Source of the DNA: Acanthornis magna
Lineage: Eukaryota; Chordata; Aves; Passeriformes; Acanthizidae
Assembly (NCBI GenBank): GCA_036785705.1
Contig: JAWUZG010000084.1
Coordinates: 7,763,501-7,827,500 of the forward strand
Reading direction: 5' to 3'
DNA length: 64,000 nt
In this document: positions 1 through 12,544 of the stretch, one piece after another
How the letters are laid out: each line of letters starts with the position of its first letter
Numbering within the stretch: the stretch's first letter is position 1
Notes under the pieces: model-generated
Database searches by the model: none
Told to the model about the DNA's origin: nothing
What the model saw: only the letters and a program-made list of their open reading frames with translations
Translations under genes and position numbers: made by a program

Positions 1-1392
1 GTTTGAGACCTGGCTAAAGAACCTGGAGGTGCACAAGTCCACGGGACCTGATGAGACGCATCTACAAGTGAGACGGAATGGCTAAACCACTATTCTTCAC
101 ACTTGAGAAGATGTGGCAGTCCAGGGAAGTTCCTATTGAACTCAGGCACACGGAAAATGATAAGATGATTTGTGACAGCAAACGTGGCTTCAGTTAGGGC
201 AAATCATGCCTGAAATATCTGGTGGGCTGTTATGACAGGGCTACAGCGTTAGCAGATGAGGGAAGAGACACAGGCATTATCTACTTTTTGCAAAACATTT
301 GACACAGTCCTGCACAACATCCTTGTCTCTAAACTGCAGTGGCAGGGATTTAACAGATGGAGCACTCAGTGGATAAGGAACTGGCTTGATAGTCACACTC
401 AAAGTGTTGTGGTCAATGGTTCCATATCCAAGGGGAGACCAGTGAGGAGTGGCATTCCCAGGGCTCAGTATTGGGATTGGTGCTGTTTAACATCTTTGTT
501 GGTGATATGGACAGTGGGATGGAGGGCATGCCCATCAAATTTGCTGACAACACCAAGCTGTGTGGTGTGGGGACACACTGGAGGGAAGGGGTGCCATCCT
601 GAGGGACCCTGACAGGCTGGAGAGGTGGGGCTGTGTGAACCCCATGAAATTCAACAAGGCCAAGTGCAAGGTCCTGCACCTGGATCAGGGCAATCCCAAG
701 CACAAACACAGGCTGGGCGGGGAATGGATTGATAGCAGCCCTGAGAAGAAGGGCTTGGGGGTGACAGTTGATGTGAGTTCTCAGTCCAGAAAGCCAAATG
801 TGTCCTGGGCTGCATCAAAAGCAGAGCAAACAGCAGGGCGAGGGAAGGGATTCTCCCACTCTGTTTAGCGCTCCTGAAGCCCCACCTGGCATACTGTGTC
901 CAGGTCTGGGGCCCACAACATAAGAAGGATGTAGACCTGTTGGAGCAAGTCAGATGAAGGCCAAGACTATGACCAGAGAGATGAAGCACCCTCCTGTAAG
1001 GGAAGGCTGAGAGAGCTGGAGTTGTTCAGACTGGAGAAGGTTCAGGGGAGACCTCATTGTGGTGTTCCAGTGCCTGAAGGGAGCCTACAAGAACAACAGA
1101 GAGGAACTTTTTACAAGGGCAGGTAGTGACAGGACAAGGGGGAATGGCTTCAAACTGAAAGTCAGTTTAGACTGGATATTAGGAAAAACATTTTTACTGT
1201 GGGGGTGGTGAGGCATTGGAAGAGGTTGCCCAGAGAAGTTGCCAATACCCCATCCCGGGAAGTGTTCAAGGCCAGGCTGGATGGAGTTTTGAGCAACCTG
1301 GTCTAGTGGAAGGTGCCCCTACCCATGGAAGGATAGTTGAACTAGATGATCTTCAAGGTCCCTTCCGACTCAAACCATTTTATGATCCTTTA
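1..1392 (+). mobile_element. CR1 LINE fragment, reverse transcriptase to 3' end, degraded
   Basis: This is a 5'-truncated CR1 non-LTR retrotransposon, probably continuing past the left window edge. Seen in the sequence: translated pieces around 256-600 resemble CR1 reverse transcriptase (FCKTFDTVLHNILVSKL, then a degraded SGIPRAQ block where the family has SGVPQGS). The catalytic-site block near 537-558 reads F-A-D-N-T-K-L where the family has F-A-D-D-T-K-L, so one catalytic aspartate is lost. The 3' part at about 1200-1390 has the usual CR1 ending, including the stretch for 'GTTGAACTAGATGATCTTCA' and a single decayed terminal octamer (ATTTTATG). Against the CR1 consensus as I remember it, about 160 bp are missing near position 161 and a shorter piece near 770. 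The reading frame is broken many times, so the copy is inactive. CR1 moves by target-primed reverse transcription and leaves 5'-truncated copies. Confidence 0.93.
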
Positions 1393-4300
1393 ACAGCATT
1401 TTGGTCTGTTTTAATTAGAACAGTTCATCAAAATAGAGCTCCAATTGTTACAACTTTAGGGGTATATGAAACCAACAGCAACCGTAGAAATCAAATCTTC
1501 TAAATATTTCACTTAGACTAAGTTTTAAAAAAACCCATCAGAGTCAGGTAAAAATATAGATGTTAGATGGGTGAATTACAGGATGTATAATAACAAACAC
1601 TGACCATCCTTGATCAAATAGCCCAAGAGACTCTCAGTGCTGAAGGGAACAACAGGAGCTCTGCAGATACTTCAGATATGCTTTGAAGTAATGAGATACA
1701 GCTTTGAGTTAAATCAGAACAAAACTGTAGTCATAAAGAAAAAAAAACTATAGTTTAGGATCTGAAATGCCTAGGCTGACAGCTTTCAGTGAGGATGATA
1801 AGAAGTCAGGAAAAGATCTAGTGAGATGAAAAGCAAAACTATTCCCTAAAGCACATTGCATGTTTTAAATAACTGAACTACAGGACTGCCACTACTGCCC
1901 TGGAAAGATCAGTTGAACTAATATTTGTACAGATTCATTCTCTGCAATAACACAGAACTGAACAAGGGAGCATATGGCAGTAAATTGCAGGTAATGAAAA
2001 TATCACCTAATGGAAGAGCTGGGTTATTTCTTGCCCTCCCTCAACATGCACAAACTCTGAACACAATGTCAGAGAAGGAATCTATGTCCCAAAAGAGAGA
2101 GGTGAATTTAATAAACATGAATGATGGAGCAGTAAAATACAATAGCCTTTGGGTGATCTATGCTAAAATCATAAAGTACTTTGACGAGAAGTACCTGAAT
2201 AAGTCCAAATTGGGAAGGAAAAAAACCACTGTGACCTGGAGAGACACTACCTGCAATGCAGATGGATCCAGATGACAAATGACATGACTTTCAGGAAGTG
2301 CCTTTATCGAAAACACATCGCTGCCAGCCACTGGAAAGATCCAGCCCTAGCAGCCAGGTTTCTCTCTCAGTAGCAAAACCCAGCCAATCTCAGTCATGAA
2401 AACAGTCAAATATATGCACAAACAAAACCAACCCATTAATGTACACAGCATCCAACCACAACAAACAGTAAATTAAACGAGCAGAAACTGGGGAAAAGTA
2501 CTGTCTTCATAAGGAGACTGCACTTACACATATATACACTGCAGAACAAAAGTCCTCTGCCTGGACCACATGATTCTCCCACCCCATTACTGCTGACCAG
2601 GTAAAAGATGTCATCTAGAACAGACCTCTGCATTTCTGATGTAGAAAACACTGTGAGCCACTGTGATGAAGAGAAAACCTGCACAAGATGACTGCTGGCT
2701 CCTTTCCCTCCCTGTCTTATTTATACCTGTTCCATGAAACATGGGTTTGTCCAGTTGGCAGCTACTGGGCCTATTTTACATGAAACAGTACAACCTTCCA
2801 AGACACCTGTAAAACGAGAATAACAAACAAGTCTTAACTCCTCTTGGAAACACCTTTGTGAAGCAAGAATGAAGCCTCACAAGTACAGTAATTAACCTAG
2901 AAACAATGCTGGCCTTTAAAATAATAGCATAATCGTGAAGTGTTTAACAAACAAAACACTGATGCCAACGATAGGGTCACTGTTGCAGGTGTTCAGTGAG
3001 GCTTCTCCCTGCAGTAGGCGTGCAAACACAGGCACGAATATGTAGATCAAACGTGCTGCTGCTGAAATGGATTACCTTTGAGGTAATTCACTAATGCAGC
3101 AAAGTATTAACAGATCCCACTGCCTGTGCATGTGTTTAGAACAGGACTGGAAAAAGATAGAGTTGTATTTACTGGATTTTTAAAGGAATAGTAAAATTAA
3201 GCTACCAATTTGTTTAAAATGTGAAGGTGAAAGAGACTACCTTGTCTCCCTTAGCTGCTCTAACAATCAAAACTGAAGAAAAATACAGTAAGAACTGTAA
3301 CTCTGATAGATGTTAGTGAATTGAAACAGCCAAGCCTCCCTTTTCCTTTTTACAGGTGGTTTTACAGTTTCTATGGAATGCAGTTTCTAAGGAAAGACAT
3401 GTCATTTCATGATAAATACTAACCGTGAAACAAAATATTTTGTCACTTTCCCCCCCACACACACTATCTTTATAATCCAACCTAGTACTCTTTTACTGGA
3501 ACTGAGGAAAGCAGATTTTTCATTTTGGTTTGAGTTCATTCTCTGTATTACCTTCTATACTAGTAGCAAATACTGACAATCCTGGACAGCATTCTCAGAG
3601 GAAAATGAGTTTGTCAGATCCTGGTGCCTAAGTACATGATATGGATTTCAAGACTGGCAAGATGTTGATGGCTATCAGAAGCAGTAAACACCAATTGGCC
3701 TATATTTTGTACCCTATAATAAAAACTAAGCCATTATTTCTAACAGCACTCTAGCCAGATGAGGTATTCCATACAGTCCAATCTTCATACCTGGGCCCTG
3801 AATTCCCAAAACCATGAATTCAATCTCATGAAAATGTTCCCACTAATTTCACATTGCATAAAAAGATGTGTATTTATAAATCTTTCCAGGTTGGGGTTTT
3901 TAATTATAAACTCCTGAAGACAGAGAATTGTTTTCACAGTGTGCATACACAGTGCCTGCATAAAAAGAGACTCTTTTTCAGATTTTAATAAATCTTAGAA
4001 AACCATAGTAATAATAAGGCTGGGATGGTGATTTTCCTCCCCCTTTTTTTAAGACAGTGGTATTCAATCCTGGTGATGTCTACAGCATTCAAAGATACTT
4101 TCAAAACAAGTTACATATTTAATCTCTTCTAATTTATCCATTTGCTCTGGGAAGATGATCCTGTGAGTAAACAACCTGAAGAGCATTGTTCTCCATTTCA
4201 AATCTAAACTAATCTCTTTCCTTTGCTTCTGTGTGCAACCAAACGTGGGCAAATGGAATCTACTCTTAAGACCTAAGAAGCAGCAGGAAAACTTTACAAC

Positions 4301-7140
4301 ACAGTCAGAGTTTTCCGCAGCTGTGAACCAACCTTGTTTGTGTACAGTGAAAGCCTATTTTCCAGCTCTGTTTTCCAATGCGTCCTTTGAAGGCCCCTTC
4401 CAACATGATTAGAACACATATCAGCTTTTCTTTCTTTTTTGTTACATTAAATATTTTTCTCCACATCTGTGCGTAACTCCCAGCCAAGGGAGTTTACTTT
4501 CTCTAGCAAAAATAACTGTAGAGAGAAAATAAACAGAAGGGGGAAAGTATAACATGGGATAATGCTATACAGAATCACATATCCTAGGTTGCATTAGGAA
4601 AAGGAAGGACCACTACTTTTTGACACATTTTGGGAAAAAACCTAACTTGTCCTATTAAACTGGTATTTATGTATTCTGGCTATACTTTATTTAACCCCAA
4701 ATACGCTTTTTTTCTGTTTCAAATTGAAGAAAGTATAGTCCCTTTCATAACCAAATGCACTTACTACATTTACAAGTACTTGGAAGTGTCATATCAAGTA
4801 ACAGTCTCAGTATTCTTATGCAACATACCTCTTTTTGTAGCATACTAAGATATGTACATTGCATAAAATTCAATCATCTTTGTTTTTCCTAAACATTAAC
4901 CATGCTCACCAATTTGAATTGATACACCTAGTTTAGCATATCAGGTTTAAGTATGTCAAATAAATTAGCCAAATTTAAAACAGGTCAGGTATTTGTTATT
5001 GCAATGGTTTTTGTTCCATGTTCATTATGAATCATCAGAATCCCAACTATTCTTCTTCTTGACTACTCTGTGACCATTTTTGTTATATCTGACAACCATC
5101 TTCATCTGGTTCTCTCAAACTGCCTCCAATGAAACTATCATTTAGTCTAATAATCACTCTGGATTATTCTCTCAACACTTTATAGTACATTATGTGGTGC
5201 GACTAAGAGCTAAGTGAAATGCCTTGCTCCAGTGATATATAAATGGAAAAATATGAAAAAGCATTTAATTATTAAGAAGTGTGATAACTTGAGAAAAGTA
5301 ATACATTATCTGCTCTGTCCAGCTTGATTTCTCAGCAGAAACCAGATAAGACATTGTTTTCATGTATTTAAGTATATATACATAGATACGTGTGTGTATA
5401 TATAATTTTTTTTTTAATTTTTGTTTTTAAAAACCCTGGCAGAGAAAATCTGGAAAACTACTACTTTTTTTTAATACAGTCTGGAAAATTATCATCATTA
5501 ACTGGTATGACTCAAATGCTGGATTCTTTCAGTGTTGGGCAGTTAATGGATATAGCAATCCTTCCTTTCAGGACACAATATTTTGCTCTATGAGATGTAT
5601 AAAGACATGCAAAAATGAATGCTGCCAGCAAGAAATGAGAATTATGAGAAAGGCTGTGGCAGAGGAGACAAGACAGCCTGCAGACTCACAGCTTCAGAGA
5701 ATGTGGAATCCGTGTCCCCAAAAAGCTTTGGATTTCCAGCTGAAAATCTCCTTTGCAGTACACAGCTCATAGCCGACACAGTTATCAAATTACTGAAAAA
5801 TTAAGAGCTAATGATCATGACCCAACTAATTCATTATTTCTAATTGCAACTACCTTTTTCAAATTATTGTTCTGGGCTTCAAAACACTGTCACATGAATA
5901 GCCTGTATGGTAGTGTCTGAGAGCAAAATCAGTCCCCCAGGCAAGACATTTCACACTCTGGAACATAATTTTCACTGTATTTGAATCAGACTGTAAATAG
6001 GGTCTGATATATGCACACCACCTAATTTTTAGGGTTCTGATCCTGAACTAACATAATTTATTAGTGCTGGACATAAATATTGCCATCTAGACCTGCTCAA
6101 ATGGCTAAATATTGGCACAATAAAAGTTTATAGCACACAGAATGGTAAACACCAGAATGAAAGGCTGATAAAAAAATCATTCATTTTCATTTCTGTTTTC
6201 TAAACTGCTTGTCAAATATTCACCCATGCCATCAAACAGTAACCAAGGAGGAATAAAAAAACAAACAAACAACAAAAAACCCACTAAGATGCTTTTTATT
6301 ATTGCTTTGAAAACTCCTAAGATTTGCACAAATATTTTACATGCAGAAAGAGTAACTTTGTCTTTGAAATAAAGCATGAGTAAGATAATTAGATTAAAAA
6401 AGCTGTGTCAACTCTAAGTATTTTTCTTAAATTAGCAAGCAGCTGTCATTCATGACTGTAACAAAATATCCAAAGGAATTAGATGAAAAAGATTTCAGCA
6501 TTTATCCAATCTACTGTTTTTTAAACTGTTTTTACTTGAGTTAAGCGTTCTTTTTCTCTTTCACCATGTGCCAATGGCTGAGCAAATAGGGTACCATGGT
6601 TTATAAACTGATGGACAGCTCTCATGCAAAGCCACAAGTATCCATTGCTGTTCACGTACTGCTACAGATTTTCAGTACAATATGACCTCTCAAAATAGAT
6701 AAAGGACACAATATCAGCATAATATCCAAGGAATTAAGCAGTGTAATTCTCGTTAAGGTTATGCCATTAATCCCTGCACATTCTGTACTGAAAATTTATG
6801 CTTAAATTATATATTTCTAGATACTGGTAAAAATTACAGTACTCTAGAATCAGATTATAATTACATAGGATTGCAAATTGTACATTTGTCAGTTCCTGGA
6901 AACAAAATGGCTCGCCAAATCTACAATTCCAATGGCTGTTTTCGTGCTAGATACAGATACTGCAGTTCATTTACCAGTAAAGACAAAAACTGTTTCCCTT
7001 TTCTTTTTCTTCTTTTTTCTCTAAGATTCAGGCATGTTATAAACCCACAGAAAGACAAGGATAAGAATAACATAGGAAAAACCTACTGACTCTACACACT
7101 GCATAGAACAAATTCTTCTCTTTGTGTTTGGGTACTTTGA

Positions 7141-7151
7141 GGGGGGGGGGG
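7141..7151 (+). repeat. (G)11 homopolymer
   Basis: Uninterrupted run of eleven G after 'CTTTGA'. It is likely to vary in length between individuals and to be prone to sequencing error. Confidence 0.9.
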
Positions 7152-7415
7152 TTGTGTTATTCCCTTCTTTGTTTTTTAAAGGAAGATGAATGATAATATC
7201 ACTCTAAATTTCAACTTCTGGATTCAAGGTGTGGAACATAAATGAATCTCCAATATGCAATTATACTGTGACAAGTACTGCTTCCTATGTGGTTACACCT
7301 TAATAAGAAAGCTTCAAGATAGAAAAAAAACCAGAATCTAGAATTAAGCAAATGTCACTCTTCATGTATTCGGAAAAAGTACAAATTGTTTCCCACCCTA
7401 AACGTTTTGATAATT

Positions 7416-7428
7416 AAAAACAAAAAAA

Positions 7429-7456
<28 letters not shown>
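7416..7456 (+). repeat. A-rich tract
   Basis: Long A runs broken only by single C residues, followed by AAACCCAAAT. It could be simple-repeat expansion or the remnant of a retrotransposon poly(A) tail, but no retrogene is recognisable upstream. Confidence 0.85.
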
Positions 7457-7459
<3 letters not shown>

Positions 7460-8714
7460 ACCCAAATCTGTTTAAAACCACTTCAATTTCTGATTTCTAA
7501 ACCAGCACAGCTTTGGAGAGCTACCACTGATGCAGCCACGCTCCTGTAGCAGATTTATTTAAGCATGACAGAAACAGGTCCTGAGGTAATTCAAGATACT
7601 ACAGGTCTTGAGTTTTGTGCTCCATTTTTCAACAAAGAAAACAAGCCTAATCTAATTTGCTCCCGTGTGTCATTTGGAAATGAAACTAAACAGATCACAG
7701 CTGAAGCAGATCAGATTAACTGCTAGAGAAAGGTTGTGTTGACAAACTGCACAGGAAAGTTTACTAACACCTTTTGTGGATACAAAAAGCACAGCAAAAA
7801 CATACAAATCTACTTGCCAGGAGGCTGTCTTGTGTTTAACTCACAAAGCAAAGGCTGGGAGAATAAGATGTAAAGCATTTTTATTGAACAAAGAGCTGTT
7901 CAGGTGCTGTGACATCCATAGCAAACCATTACAGGAAAGGGCTTTCACCGCCTTTTTCATATCTTTTTAATACGTGGCTGAAGTTGCCATTTTAAATATT
8001 CCACTTCACCTGGTAGAATGCCTGGTAGCAACAATTATAGCAAAAGGAATCTCCCCTGGCCACTGATGTGCCATGTACAGCCTTGCCTCTGGACACACTT
8101 GTAAGACTGCTACTTCCCTCCCATGAAATATTTTCAGTTAAAATGAGGGTAAAATGTGAGCAGAAATATGTGATTATCAGCCTGGTTGCTGATTTCCTAG
8201 AACAGGAAGAAAATCATACCATACAAGTAAAATAAAATTCAAAATATTTGGGTCTTTGTCAAAGGAGGATTAAAGTTATCTATCTCCCATGAAACACCTA
8301 TGTTTAAGTCACACTTTGTAGAAGGCAGGGAACCTCTGGAAATTTCAGGAAGAATTCTTATCTCTGCAGGGCTTTTGTAATAAAAGTTGACCAGAGTACT
8401 CAAACTCCAAACTCCTTCACTGACAATTCGGTATAATAAGGGGGTTCTGCCTCGTTTTGTAAGGAGGAAAGATTTATGTATTTGTAATGCCCATAATAAT
8501 TTCTTCAGTTCATTAATTTCAACTAAAATTAAAGGAAGTTAATCTTTCTAAAGCCAACAGATTTCATTATGAAGGTGGAGGGTTGGTAGAGGCAAAGACC
8601 TTAAATAGTCTCTCTGTAAGTTTTGGACCTCAGCTCAGTAACATTACAGAGCAATGAGAATGCACATAGGGAACACTATAAAGGACAGCTATAGGAATTC
8701 TGGTTTTTAAAATG

Positions 8715-8747
8715 CTAGGATCCTAGTCCTAGTATGGATCCTAGGAC
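8715..8747. repeat. overlapping palindromes built on CTAGGATCC
   Basis: CTAGGATCCTAG at 8715-8726 is a perfect 12-bp palindrome. TAGGATCC (8716-8723) also pairs with GGATCCTA (8736-8743), and GTCCTAG (8726-8732) pairs with CTAGGAC (8741-8747). The 33-bp block can therefore form several alternative small hairpins. Function is unknown; local inverted duplication is the simplest explanation. Confidence 0.8.
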
Positions 8748-11709
8748 CATTTCTTACAGGTATATGCAGAAGATTCCTTCTAACCCAAACACATTGTGAA
8801 GAAAATTTACTGGATTAATTTTTTAATGCATAGTTGTCATTATCCCACCTTGGATTTGATAAAGAGTAATGTAAGTGAAATAAAAAATATAATCTTATTT
8901 GGGGAAAAGAAAGGTAGACGATAAAGCAAATATAATTCCTTCCCCAATCTTGCTACTGAATTTTTATCCTGGAAAAGCCACACTTCCATATGTGCAGGGT
9001 CCCTTTCAGTAACACTGGGGTGATACACTTCTGTCTTCGCACCATCTCCCAGAGCTCCATACCAAGCAGGACACGAGGCAGTGAGACACAAGCCTGGCAG
9101 TGCCCCCCAGCACAATGCCAAAGTGCATCCAGCACACCAAGGGACCTGTCCCACTGCGCTCTTGAGCCACAGCCACACTGTAAATCACCAGGAGCATGCC
9201 AGGCAAAGGAGACAACAGTAGGTATTACCAGTGAGCACACGCCCTCTCAGATAGAGGAAGCTCTACCAGACAAAGCTGGAGACCTCTTTTAACCATATCA
9301 GATGCAATTAAACCACTTCAGGCACTGTGGGAAGCTATTTCCAAATGTATTTAAGTAAGGCAGAAAGAAAGATTTTAGCTGTTGGACCATTAAAAAGGAG
9401 TGAAACTAAGATTCCCCTTTGGGTCTAATCAAGACTCATACATCAGCAGACATTTTCTTCTCCTCTCTCATAAATACGTATGACTGTGTATCTTCTGGTT
9501 CCTTTATGAAACACTAATTGCCCACTACACAGAAGGTCTAATTGATGTAGCACGTAATCACTGTTATTTGCACATTTTTCATAGCTCTGATACTCCAGTG
9601 CACAACCCGTGAGTTTGTGTTTATTGCAAGATACAAGGTGAGCCATTTCAGCCTGAAGGAGCAGCCACTGAATATCACTCAGCTTCATTCTGTCAGGCTC
9701 AGAGGGCTCCATTTTCTTGCTCACTCAGGACCTACCAAAACTGGAACAGGGTGAGGAGTTCAACAGAGCTATGGAAAGAAAGCTGGCCGGCACAAGCAAG
9801 CTAGTCATTTTTAAGACAGCAACAGCTTCCTGTATGCAACCCTCTAACAGTGTGGGGTGGTGTTGCACACTACCAGTGCACAGGTTCTTATCTTTTGTGT
9901 GTGGGAAGCAAACTGGGAAGCACACAGAGTGTCTGTCTGGACTGCCAGCCCACAGCAGTGACCCCAGCAGTGACCAGAGACTGCTCAGCCACCTCACTTG
10001 AGCTCCATGTGCTGGCAAACCAGGCTGCTCTCCAAGGAACACATCTGCTTCCCCCTGCTCCCTCCTGCTGCCAGAAGGACCTCCGCCTGAGTCTGGAATC
10101 TACTTTAGAAAGACTGCTGCTGACAGCTCTTGGATGGCAGCAAAGACCTGGAATCCTGCTCAAATATTTATCTGTTTTACAGTTATTAAAAGATTTCATT
10201 TAAGAAGAGCTGAAAGATTATAAGGAAATACTTCCACTGACTGACAAATTTAGCACAAGCCACACTATGTCCAGGCACTCTCCCAGCAGCACATCCACTG
10301 TCCTCCCAAAACCAACATCAGCCAGATACAGAGGACACACACAAAAAAGGAAAGAACCACAGAAACAAGGCAAGTAAGCTTCCTTAAGTACTGAGTATCA
10401 TTAGGATACAGAGGCAGGCATTTAATGATGCAAAAAGAAAACAAATGCTTTCCACTTCCCAAAGTAAATAACTCAGGGAATTATAAATAAGGATGCAATC
10501 ACTGCTAGTTATAGACCTATTCTAACAGCACAAAACCAAAAAATATAGAGACAATATCATAGCCAGGTCATGAATAATTGCCAACAAGATAGATGTCATC
10601 AAGTGCAAAGTGAAAAGCAAAACCATAGAGAACAGCATCTTTCTGTTCATTATTTATTGCAATATGCACTCGTATTTGGCATTGTTAATCCAAGACCACA
10701 TCAAATGCAATATTGCAGAGCTGGCTGTGAAGTAAAACCCTTTGGGCTGAATTTTCACCCCAACACACAGAGACTTACTTTGAGGATGCTTCACAACGTC
10801 AATTGAGAGTATTTACAGTTCATCACGCAACGCAGTGAAAATGTCTGTGCCCTTAATGTATCTTACATTTTTCTTCAGAATAAGCTTTTTCAGATGAAAA
10901 TGAATTGTTCTTGACAAAGAACATATAAAAACTGCAACATGTTATACACTCTGTCATTTTGACTAGGCAGCACAATAGTCCTTCTCCCTTCTCATTCCAC
11001 CACATTAAGTATTTTCAGTGGAATCTGAGCACTCCTGAAAACCCAGCCACAGACAGGATCCCTGTATAATACTGCATTCCATCCTTTGAAAGGCCTATAT
11101 CAGCCTAAAGATAAAACACAGCTGTTCTGCATGTTTTGAAATTTTCTGTTTCAAAACCTTTATATTTTAACAGAATACACAACAAGCAATACTGGATACT
11201 CATTCCCAGTGAGCTCCCACTTGTCTTACTATCTCCTTCAATCTCGGTTATAGTTTATATTATTTGGTACCATATCAACGAAATGACAGCTTTCAGAAAC
11301 TACAGTTTATTGGAAGTAAAATTAATTTTCTAAGCTCTAAAATCTTTTCTTCCAAGTCTTAAGTTCACTGGATTCTTTTACCAGAAGTCTTTTACAAAGA
11401 CCAGTTTAGCAAATTCAAAGTTTGCAAACTCCATGACCTTCACAGTTTCAGAAGAAAATTTTGAGTATGTGGGGGGATATGCCCAGCCCACATCAACAAA
11501 TAACCTGAAAATCCAGGCACTCATCTGAGGTATTCGAAACACCTTTTTGAAGAATGAAACACACAGAACAGAGATTTGAACACCTGAACTTGTTTATCCT
11601 GCTTTCCAGCTTATGCAAAGATATTTTCACATTTTTTTCCAACAGAAAAATCTGGAAATCATTCTGACACAGGGTGCACAGGATTGGAAAAGGTTTTTTT
11701 TCCTTTTTT

Positions 11710-11751
<42 letters not shown>

Positions 11752-11765
11752 TTGTTTGTTTGTTT
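11710..11765 (+). repeat. (TTG)n microsatellite running into (TTTG)n
   Basis: About thirteen uninterrupted TTG units up to about 11750, then TTTG units. A T run lies immediately upstream. It makes a low-complexity polyvaline frame on the + strand, which should not be read as protein. Confidence 0.95.
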
Positions 11766-11851
11766 CTTACTCAGAACACCCCCTGTCTTCCAAAGCCTAA
11801 AGCATATTGCATTAAATTAATAAATAACAGAAGGTGCCCAAGAACCATAAC

Positions 11852-11908
11852 AAGAAGGGAAAAGGAAGGGAAGGAAGGATAAGGGGGAAGGAAGGAAGGC
11901 AGGAAGGA
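11852..11908 (+). repeat. GGAA-rich purine microsatellite
   Basis: Interrupted GGAA/GGGAA units on the + strand. Tandem GGAA can bind ETS-family factors, but nothing beyond the repeat suggests a regulatory role here. Confidence 0.85.
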
Positions 11909-12544
11909 CTTTTAATTTCATTTAAATTTCTCCTGTGCTGGCTTTTCTTGATCTTCAAAATCTGAGAATAATACTGAAGCCCCAAGGAGGTAATTAAGAA
12001 TTTTTCAAGCTCCATCAATACCACCAGAATACTATATTGTATCATTATTTGAACTATCCAACACTTAAAAGGCATCTTCCAAGATGCATCAAACTTCTAA
12101 CAATGTCATGATCTTTTTGTTCTGATATGATGGCCCAGTTTCTCTAGGTTTTAATACAGTATTTCTTAATTAATATATCTGGCATATCCAAGAATTATCC
12201 CAGTATTCTGAAAAGCCAGAGCCTAGCTTAGGCCACTCACAGGTGGCTAGTGCTCTTTTGATAGTAAAAAATACTATTTCAGACCAGATAACGAATTCTA
12301 AATAAAAAGTTCTATCCGTATTGTGCACTGTGCTATGGCAGATTCCCAGCTAGCTGTAAACAATCTAACACACATACTGGAAACAATTTAAATAGGGCAG
12401 CTTCTAACTCCTCCCAGACTGAACTGCACTACTTGTCAAGGGAGCAAATCACTTGGGCATTTCTGATGTGGCTGTACAGATCTCAGTGGCTGTGGTAGCT
12501 CACATACAGGTAAGGGAACTCCTCTGTCACTTAGTGACAGAGCT

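Larger units (their letters stand above)
1393..12544. other. non-coding AT-rich region, no gene recognised
   Basis: I see no convincing exon here. Open frames are short, overlap on both strands, and have no recognisable domains. The longest frames, at about 8.8-10.2 kb, lie in a slightly GC-richer patch and translate to unrelated-looking protein on both strands. Contents that can be named are a G run, an A-rich tract, a palindrome cluster at 8715-8747, a TTG repeat and a GGAA repeat, each listed separately. If the minus-strand exon at 21.9 kb is real, this stretch may be part of its first intron. Confidence 0.6.

Noticed and set aside
9443..9724. 93-codon minus-strand frame starting MSKKMEPSEPDRMKLSD
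   Set aside because: Looks protein-like at first, but no family is recognised and a frame of this length is common by chance.
11613..11882. Frame encoding a polyvaline stretch
   Set aside because: It is the translated TTG microsatellite.
12508..12516. CAG|GTAAGG splice-donor match on the + strand
   Set aside because: It sits next to the CR1 element with no plausible exon before it.
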